From contig DKNF01000254.1 in NCBI GenBank assembly GCA_002470165.1, forward strand, positions 1 through 10,077: a DNA stretch of 10,077 nt, read 5' to 3'. The stretch comes from Betaproteobacteria bacterium UBA7395 (GTDB taxonomy: Bacteria; Pseudomonadota; Gammaproteobacteria; Burkholderiales; Rhodocyclaceae). Positions 5,493 to 10,077 of this stretch are shown piece by piece (position 1 is the first letter of the stretch; each line of letters opens with the position of its first letter). Position numbers and translations under genes: made by a program. The notes under the pieces are model-generated. The model was not told the DNA's origin. It ran no database searches and saw only the letters and a list, made by a program, of their open reading frames with translations.

Positions 5493-6818
5493 TTGACATC
5501 GCATTTCCTGAGTGAGTTGATTTCCTTTCTCGATGGTTTGCCTGAGCCGCGTATCGTAATGAGCGCCGATTACCGGATCATTGCCGCCAATGCGGCCTAT
5601 ACGCGCGAGTTTGGCGGGGGGCGCGAGCTGGCCGGCCGAGCGTGCTACGAGGTCTCGCATCGATTCAATGTGCCGTGCGACCAAGCCGGCGAATCCTGCC
5701 CGCTCAAACTCAGCCTGGAGGCGGGTGAACCGCAACGGGTCCTGCACCTGCATCACACGCCCCGGGGTGAGGAGCATGTGCTGGTCGAAACTTCGCCGAT
5801 TCGTGATGAGACCGGCGAAATTGCCTATTTCGTCGAAACCATGCGCCTGGTGCGCCAGGCCAGCAGTCGAGCGGCCACCAGCGGGCTGGTCGGACGCTCG
5901 CCGGCATTCAGCAGCATGCTGGAAAAGATGATGCGGGTTGCGCCTTCCGACGCTGCGGTCCTGTTGCTCGGCGAGACGGGGACCGGCAAGGAACTGGTGG
6001 CGCACGCCATTCATGAGGCCAGTGCCCGGGAGGAAGGGCCTTTTGTCGCGGTCGATTGCGCGGGAATGACGGAAACCCTGTTCGAGGCCGAGTTGTTCGG
6101 TTATGAAAAAGGCGCCTTCACCGGGGCCACGCATCGCAAGCAGGGCTTGGTCGAAGCGGCTTCGGGCGGTACCCTGTTCCTCGACGAAATCGGCGACATG
6201 CCACTGACCATGCAGACCCGCCTGTTGCGCGTGCTGCAGGAGCGCCAGGTCACGCCACTCGGTGGCGGCACCCCGGTCAAGGTCAATTTCGCGCTGATCT
6301 GCGCCACCCATTGCGACCTACCGGCCGCCTGCGCCAGCGGCCGCTTCCGCAGCGACCTCTACTACCGGATCAACGGCCTCAGCCTGCACCTGCCCGCCCT
6401 GCGCGAGCGCAGCGATTTCGCGGCGCTATGCGACAAACTGCTGGCCGAGCTTTTCCCCGATCTGCCGGTAGACATTGCGCCGGGACTGCACCAGCGTCTG
6501 GCGGCCTACCACTGGCCGGGCAACCTGCGCCAGCTGGCCAGCGTGCTGCGCACCGCCTGCGCCATGCTCGACCCGGGCGATACCCGCATCGACTGGCAAC
6601 ACCTACCGGACGATATCCTGGCCGCGCTCCAGGCCGGTACGGAGCGGCCGTCGCCGGCCAGTGCCGTGCTACCGGCGCAGGACCTTGCCACGCTGTCGCT
6701 GGCCGCCATCCAGCAGGCCATCGTCGACCACCAGGGCAACCTCAGCGCCGCCGCCCGGCAACTCGGGATCAGCCGGCAGACGCTGTACCGCAAGCTGAAA
6801 ACCGGCGCCGGGCAGTAA
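5493..6818 (+). CDS. Sigma-54-dependent Fis-family transcriptional activator with N-terminal PAS sensor
   Basis: A 441-residue enhancer-binding protein. An N-terminal PAS-like sensor (about 10-120) carries three cysteines, C51, C62 and C69, in a CYE-x8-C-x6-CPL pattern. The AAA+ domain (about 131-355) has Walker A GETGTGKE (160-167), the sigma-54 contact loop GAFTGA (207-212), Walker B GTLFLDE (226-232), the arginine-finger segment GRFRSDLYYR (283-292) and the WPGNLRQL sensor-2 motif (341-348). A Fis-type helix-turn-helix (about 403-436, NLSAAARQLGISRQTLYRKL) ends the chain. There is no receiver domain, so it is not a standard two-component regulator; it should sense its signal directly through PAS. 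The start is taken as TTG 5493, six bases after GAGGTG; TTG 5475 would add six residues. It is divergent from ccoG, whose upstream region has a sigma-54-like promoter, and is followed by a Crp/Fnr gene 69 bases downstream. The signal is unknown. Confidence 0.93.
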   Translation: MTSHFLSELISFLDGLPEPRIVMSADYRIIAANAAYTREFGGGRELAGRACYEVSHRFNVPCDQAGESCPLKLSLEAGEPQRVLHLHHTPRGEEHVLVETSPIRDETGEIAYFVETMRLVRQASSRAATSGLVGRSPAFSSMLEKMMRVAPSDAAVLLLGETGTGKELVAHAIHEASAREEGPFVAVDCAGMTETLFEAELFGYEKGAFTGATHRKQGLVEAASGGTLFLDEIGDMPLTMQTRLLRVLQERQVTPLGGGTPVKVNFALICATHCDLPAACASGRFRSDLYYRINGLSLHLPALRERSDFAALCDKLLAELFPDLPVDIAPGLHQRLAAYHWPGNLRQLASVLRTACAMLDPGDTRIDWQHLPDDILAALQAGTERPSPASAVLPAQDLATLSLAAIQQAIVDHQGNLSAAARQLGISRQTLYRKLKTGAGQ

Positions 6819-6823
6819 GCATT

Positions 6824-6891
6824 AGGAGGTATTGTGCGCAGTCGATGGCGGTGACATGATCGGACGCTCCGTCCCGACGAGCCTGCCATGA
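6824..6891 (+). promoter_or_regulatory. Leader of the Crp/Fnr gene with isolated Shine-Dalgarno and chained mini-ORFs
   Basis: A textbook AGGAGGT (6824-6830) lies 57 bases before the Crp/Fnr ATG at 6888, which itself has only a weak purine stretch. Behind it stand a GTG frame of six codons (6834-6854), an ATG frame of four codons (6845-6859) and an ATG frame of eleven codons (6856-6891). The last two are joined by ATGA, and the last also overlaps the Crp/Fnr start by ATGA. Spacing from the Shine-Dalgarno sequence is a little short for the GTG and long for the first ATG, so translation of any of them is uncertain. Confidence 0.35.
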
Positions 6892-7580
6892 CTGCTTCCC
6901 TCCCCGACATCGCCAACCTGATCGGCCGCCTGCCACTGTTTTCCAGCATGTCCGTCGAAGAGGTCGGCCGCATCGCCGCCGGCGCCCGCGAAGTCAGGGC
7001 GGCCAAGGGCGATATCCTGTTCCACAAGGGCGACCCCAACCACGGTTTCCACCTGCTGCTCAGCGGCCAGATCAAGCTCGCCTTCACCTCGGCTCAGGGC
7101 AACGAAAAGGTCGTCGAAATCATTCAGCCGGGCCAGACCTTCGGCGAGGCGATCATGTTCATGGACACGCCCTACATCGTCTACGCCCAGGCACTCACCG
7201 ATGCGCAGATGATCCACATTGCCAAGGCAACCGTTTTCGCCGAACTCGACCGCGACCCCAAACTGGCGCGCAAGATGCTCGCCAGCATGGCCGTCCGCCT
7301 GCACCAGCTGATGGCCGATCTGGAAGCCAACTCCCTGCATTCCGGCAAGGAACGCATCATCACCTACCTGCTGCGCGAACTCCCCGCCGGCACCGCACCA
7401 GGCCAGACTGCCACGGTCAGCCTGAGCACCACCAAGGGCATCGTCGCCTCGCGCCTCAACCTGACCCAGGAGCATTTCTCGCGGATTCTGCACGAACTGG
7501 TCGAGGAAGGCCTGATCGTCGTCCGCGGCCGGCAGATTGAAATCCCGGACCTCGCCCGACTGAGCGATTACCGTCCCTGA
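6888..7580 (+). CDS. Crp/Fnr-family transcriptional regulator, DNR-like, lacking Fe-S cysteines
   Basis: A 230-residue cytoplasmic regulator. The N-terminal cyclic-nucleotide-binding-type beta roll spans about residues 14-120 (LPLFSSM, GDILFHKGDPNHGFHLLLSGQIKLAF, GQTFGEAIMF), followed by the dimer helix (about 122-150) and a winged helix-turn-helix (about 152-222). The recognition helix region TQEHFSR (193-199) keeps the E-x2-S-R pattern (E195, S198, R199) that FNR uses to read TTGAT half-sites, so an FNR-like box is the expected target. The whole protein has no cysteine, so it cannot hold an FNR-type 4Fe-4S cluster. In sequence style it resembles the DNR group, which senses NO through haem, but the ligand here is not proven. 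It follows the sigma-54 activator in the same direction and ends at a bidirectional terminator. The ATG start gives the usual family length. Confidence 0.9.
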   Translation: MTASLPDIANLIGRLPLFSSMSVEEVGRIAAGAREVRAAKGDILFHKGDPNHGFHLLLSGQIKLAFTSAQGNEKVVEIIQPGQTFGEAIMFMDTPYIVYAQALTDAQMIHIAKATVFAELDRDPKLARKMLASMAVRLHQLMADLEANSLHSGKERIITYLLRELPAGTAPGQTATVSLSTTKGIVASRLNLTQEHFSRILHELVEEGLIVVRGRQIEIPDLARLSDYRP

Positions 7581-7592
7581 ACGGGGCAATAA

Positions 7593-7620
7593 AAAAGGGC
7601 GAACCGAAGTTCGCCCTTTT
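7593..7620. terminator. Bidirectional rho-independent terminator
   Basis: A perfect 12-bp stem, AAAAGGGCGAAC (7593-7604) and GTTCGCCCTTTT (7609-7620), closes a CGAA loop. It has A residues on the left and T residues on the right, so it works on both strands. It serves the Crp/Fnr gene on the plus strand, 12 bases after the stop, and the RTX adhesin gene on the minus strand, 20 bases after its stop. Confidence 0.92.
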
Positions 7621-7640
7621 CATTCCTTCACCGTCAGGAA

Positions 7641-10076
7641 TCAATCGGTAACCAGTTTGCCGCGGCTGATCAGCTCATTGATGATCTGATTGTCGGAAGC
7701 ATTGTTGGCCAGCCCCAGATCCGTCCGGATATTGATACCTTCCAGAACGATGCGCTGATCTTCCGAGCCCGACGAATAATTGCCACTCGAGAAGGCACCC
7801 GTCGAGGAAATACGAATGATCGTATTCCCTGCCTGGCTCGTGGTATCGAAATCGAGGTAGTTCTGCAGGTTACCCGAGTTCTCGCCGACCAGCAGGTCGC
7901 GCAGGTCGAGTCGATCACCGCCGCTGGCAAAGGCACGGACATCGAAATCGGTGATCGTATCGACCGCCCGACCGCTACCGCCCGTACCGCGATCACCCAA
8001 GCCCCAGGCAAAGGTATCCGCACCCAGACCACCGGTGAGGTTGTCGTTGCCGGCACCACCCCAGAGGACGTCGTTACCGGCGCCACCATCCAGGATGTCG
8101 TTGCCCGCACCACCGGAAAGGATGTCGTTACCCGCGCCACCATAAAGCCGGTCGACCCCGGCGCCACCGGACAACTTGTCGTTACCGTCGAGTCCGTAAA
8201 TGGTGTCATCGCCGGCCATGCCGTTGATGATGTCGTTCCCGCTGGTACCGTTAATGGTATTGCCAGCAGTCGTTCCGTCGATTTCGCCGCCCGGATTGCG
8301 CGAGACATTCATCGTCAATTGACCGGTAGCCTGATCACCATCGCCATCAACCAGCGTAAATCCGACGATCTCCTGTGCCGTACCCGTCATCGTGGCCGAC
8401 GGACGGTAGGAATAATCCCCCGTATCCATGTCGATGACGAAAGTCCCGCCCTGTTCGGTGGTCACCGTAAGGGTGTGCGTCGCGGCATCCCAGACGTAGG
8501 TATTCGTCGCACCTGCGTCGTTGGTCACACCGATCGTATTGGTGGAACGATTCCAGACATAGGTACTACGATCACCCAGCGCACCGATGGAAATGGTGCT
8601 GATGTAACCACCGTCTGCACCAACCGCTCCCGGCGTTGCGCCGGTCAGCAGGTTACCGGAACTGCTCGGAATCGCGGTGGACTGGAGGACCGAGGACAGG
8701 TTGTTTTCATTGAGCACCTGGATGGCGTTGGTGTTGGTGCTGGTCGATCCGTTGTAGGCAATCGGATCGATACGCGTCATCGCGGTAGAACTGATACCCG
8801 ACCCAACACCGATGGCAATCGAATTGATGCCATTGGCGGCAAGGAAGTTGGTCCAGATGAGTTCCTCGGCAGGCTGGATACCGGCATCCGCGCCTCCGCT
8901 CGAAGCACCGCTATTGACCAGGGCAGAGGTATTGCCGTCGTTGTAATTCGGCTCACCGTCGGTCAGGAAGTAAACCACGTTCTGCAGGGTTCCACCCGCC
9001 GGCACGCTGGTCAGCTTGCCCTCGTTGCTCCAGGCGGCCATCGCCTGGGCAAGCGCAGCATCGTAGTTGGTCCAACCATTGGCCGTCACCGAGTTGATCA
9101 GGTCGATGGCATCCTTGGCACTGACCCAGACCGGGCTGAAACTGCTGGCCGTGGTCGAGAACGTCACCAGTTGCACGGCAACCTCACCGTAACCGTCGTA
9201 GGTATTGATCAGATTGACCAAGGCTGCTTTGGCCAGGTTCAGACGGGTGCCATCCATACTGCCCGAGTTATCCAGAACAATCATGACATTGGTGTTCTGG
9301 GTGACAGCAACATCCTGAACCAGGGTCCCGGCAACCGGGGAATCGTCCTCGACCCGAACCGTCAGCGTAGAAGTCTTGCTGTCCGAACCATTGCTAACGG
9401 TCACCCCGATATCAATATTCAGCACATCCTCAACGTTGGCTACCGGATGGTCCAAGGCTCCCTTGAGCTCCACTTGGTAGCTACCGTTGCTCTGCATCGT
9501 CAGGGTCAGAACCGCCTGTCCGCCTGCCGTGCCGGTGAGAACCGTCGCACCTCCGACCGTCGAGGTGCTCCAGGTCACCGGCTGTCCACCAGAGGTCAGG
9601 TTGGTCGGCGCATTGAAGGAAATACTCAGAGAACCGGCACCATTGATATCCATCGAACCGGTGCTGATCGCCGAGTCGGTGGTATCTGGCGTTCCGCCGG
9701 TATCCTTGTTGCCGGTTGCCAGACCTTCTTCGGAAACCGATGCGGTGCTCGTTGTGATCGTCACATCGTTGTCCAGGATGGTTGCCGTTCCCGAGTCAAC
9801 ATAGGTGGCGCCAGCGCTAGCAAGCACGGCATTCAGCGTGAAGGTTTCGTTCGCTTCGTCAATCAGGTCATCGACCGTCGTCGTCCGTACCAGCACGTCG
9901 CTCGCACCCGCCGGCAGCGTGATCGCGCCGGTGTAGTTCTGGTACGTCGTACCGCCGTTCAGGCTGTACTCGAACGTCCCACGCGAGTAGTCATCTGGGC
10001 TGATCGCCGTGCCATCGGCCAGCGTCAGCGTCAGCGTGCTGCCAGCGGCCGCACCCGTCACCATCACCCCGAACAC
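7641..10076 (-). CDS. Large RTX adhesin, C-terminal part: Calx-beta-like and T1SS-143-like repeats, VWA domain, RTX nonapeptides and type I secretion signal (5' end missing)
   Basis: The final 811 residues of a secreted surface protein; the frame is open to the window edge, so the start lies outside and the GTG at the edge is not a start. Numbering here is within the fragment. Residues 1-105 look like a Calx-beta-type repeat ending GTATILDNDV. Residues 106-250 resemble a T1SS-143 adhesin repeat ending VEDDSPVAG. A von Willebrand A domain follows (about 262-466) with a complete metal site: D269-x-S271-x-S273, T336 and D373 in FLTDGEPN. A second beta-rich segment (470-592, ending near LVDGDGDQATG) leads to ten glycine-aspartate nonapeptides (601-690), which bind calcium. 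Last comes a C-terminal type I secretion target domain (ADTFAWGLGD, DTITDFD, GDRLDLRDLL). This is the plan of LapA/BapA-like biofilm adhesins exported by an ABC-type system. The secretion genes are not in this window. The gene appears lower in GC than its neighbours, as is common for such proteins. Confidence 0.9.
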   Translation of the reverse strand: MFGVMVTGAAAGSTLTLTLADGTAISPDDYSRGTFEYSLNGGTTYQNYTGAITLPAGASDVLVRTTTVDDLIDEANETFTLNAVLASAGATYVDSGTATILDNDVTITTSTASVSEEGLATGNKDTGGTPDTTDSAISTGSMDINGAGSLSISFNAPTNLTSGGQPVTWSTSTVGGATVLTGTAGGQAVLTLTMQSNGSYQVELKGALDHPVANVEDVLNIDIGVTVSNGSDSKTSTLTVRVEDDSPVAGTLVQDVAVTQNTNVMIVLDNSGSMDGTRLNLAKAALVNLINTYDGYGEVAVQLVTFSTTASSFSPVWVSAKDAIDLINSVTANGWTNYDAALAQAMAAWSNEGKLTSVPAGGTLQNVVYFLTDGEPNYNDGNTSALVNSGASSGGADAGIQPAEELIWTNFLAANGINSIAIGVGSGISSTAMTRIDPIAYNGSTSTNTNAIQVLNENNLSSVLQSTAIPSSSGNLLTGATPGAVGADGGYISTISIGALGDRSTYVWNRSTNTIGVTNDAGATNTYVWDAATHTLTVTTEQGGTFVIDMDTGDYSYRPSATMTGTAQEIVGFTLVDGDGDQATGQLTMNVSRNPGGEIDGTTAGNTINGTSGNDIINGMAGDDTIYGLDGNDKLSGGAGVDRLYGGAGNDILSGGAGNDILDGGAGNDVLWGGAGNDNLTGGLGADTFAWGLGDRGTGGSGRAVDTITDFDVRAFASGGDRLDLRDLLVGENSGNLQNYLDFDTTSQAGNTIIRISSTGAFSSGNYSSGSEDQRIVLEGINIRTDLGLANNASDNQIINELISRGKLVTD
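8007..8276 (-). repeat. Ten tandem RTX nonapeptide repeats (27-bp units)
   Basis: The coding strand contains ten back-to-back nine-residue units, from GTTAGNTIN through GTSGNDIIN and several GGAGNDxLx copies to GGLGADTFA. The pattern is GGxGxDxLx, the calcium-binding beta-roll signature. At DNA level, units between 8043 and 8204 are recognisable 27-bp repeats beginning GTCGTT on the plus strand, best preserved from 8043 to 8150. The first and last units are degenerate, as is usual for the ends of a beta roll. Confidence 0.93.
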
Positions 10077-10077
10077 C

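Noticed and set aside
8007..8276. Regular short repeats that might suggest a CRISPR array
   Set aside because: Units are 27 bp with no spacers and translate as calcium-binding nonapeptides, so this is a coding RTX repeat.
9487..9804. Plus-strand 105-residue frame inside the RTX gene
   Set aside because: Lies wholly opposite a well-supported adhesin frame, is V/P/S-rich from repeat complementarity, and has no independent start signal.

Overview
The window reads like the chromosome of a GC-rich betaproteobacterium. A Rhodocyclales member of the Dechloromonas/Azonexus kind is my inference, from the mix of a cbb3-oxidase accessory gene, a DNR-like regulator, short Pit transporters and GC-rich codon use. 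I see no tRNA, rRNA, CRISPR array, insertion sequence or phage gene.

Layout from left to right. (1) 2-789, plus strand: the end of a LutC-type lactate-utilisation gene, overlapping by ATGA a small S4-domain RNA-binding protein. (2) 803-2490, minus strand: a low-affinity phosphate transporter (Pit) and a PhoU-like DUF47 partner, again joined by an ATGA overlap. (3) 2624-3664, plus strand: a TehA/SLAC1-family anion channel or exporter, divergent from pit. (4) 3701-5160, minus strand: ccoG, the membrane ferredoxin-like copper/cbb3-oxidase assembly protein, with its own terminator. (5) 5161-5492: a 332-bp divergent intergenic region rich in signals. (6) 5493-7580, plus strand: a sigma-54-dependent activator with a cysteine-bearing PAS sensor, then a Crp/Fnr-family regulator with no cysteines. 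(7) 7593-7620: a bidirectional terminator. (8) 7641-10076, minus strand: the C-terminal 811 residues of a large type I-secreted RTX adhesin with a von Willebrand A domain. Its start lies outside the window.

The most interesting part is the ccoG / sigma-54-activator intergenic region. On the ccoG strand it holds a near-consensus -24/-12 element (TGGCACG-N4-TTGAT) and, just upstream, a perfect match to the IHF consensus. The activator gene lies on the other side. This is the classical arrangement of a sigma-54 promoter controlled by its divergent activator. The predicted ccoG leader is unusually long, about 185 nt. It carries two 13-bp inverted arms, one at its 5' end and one just upstream of the ribosome-binding site, which could act as paired operators or fold the mRNA. 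With the DNR-like regulator next door, this suggests a small locus linking a redox, metal or nitrogen-oxide signal to high-affinity respiration. That functional link is inference.

A second oddity is the gap before the Crp/Fnr gene. It has an ideal Shine-Dalgarno sequence far from the annotated start, and a chain of tiny overlapping reading frames that ends in an ATGA overlap with the real gene.
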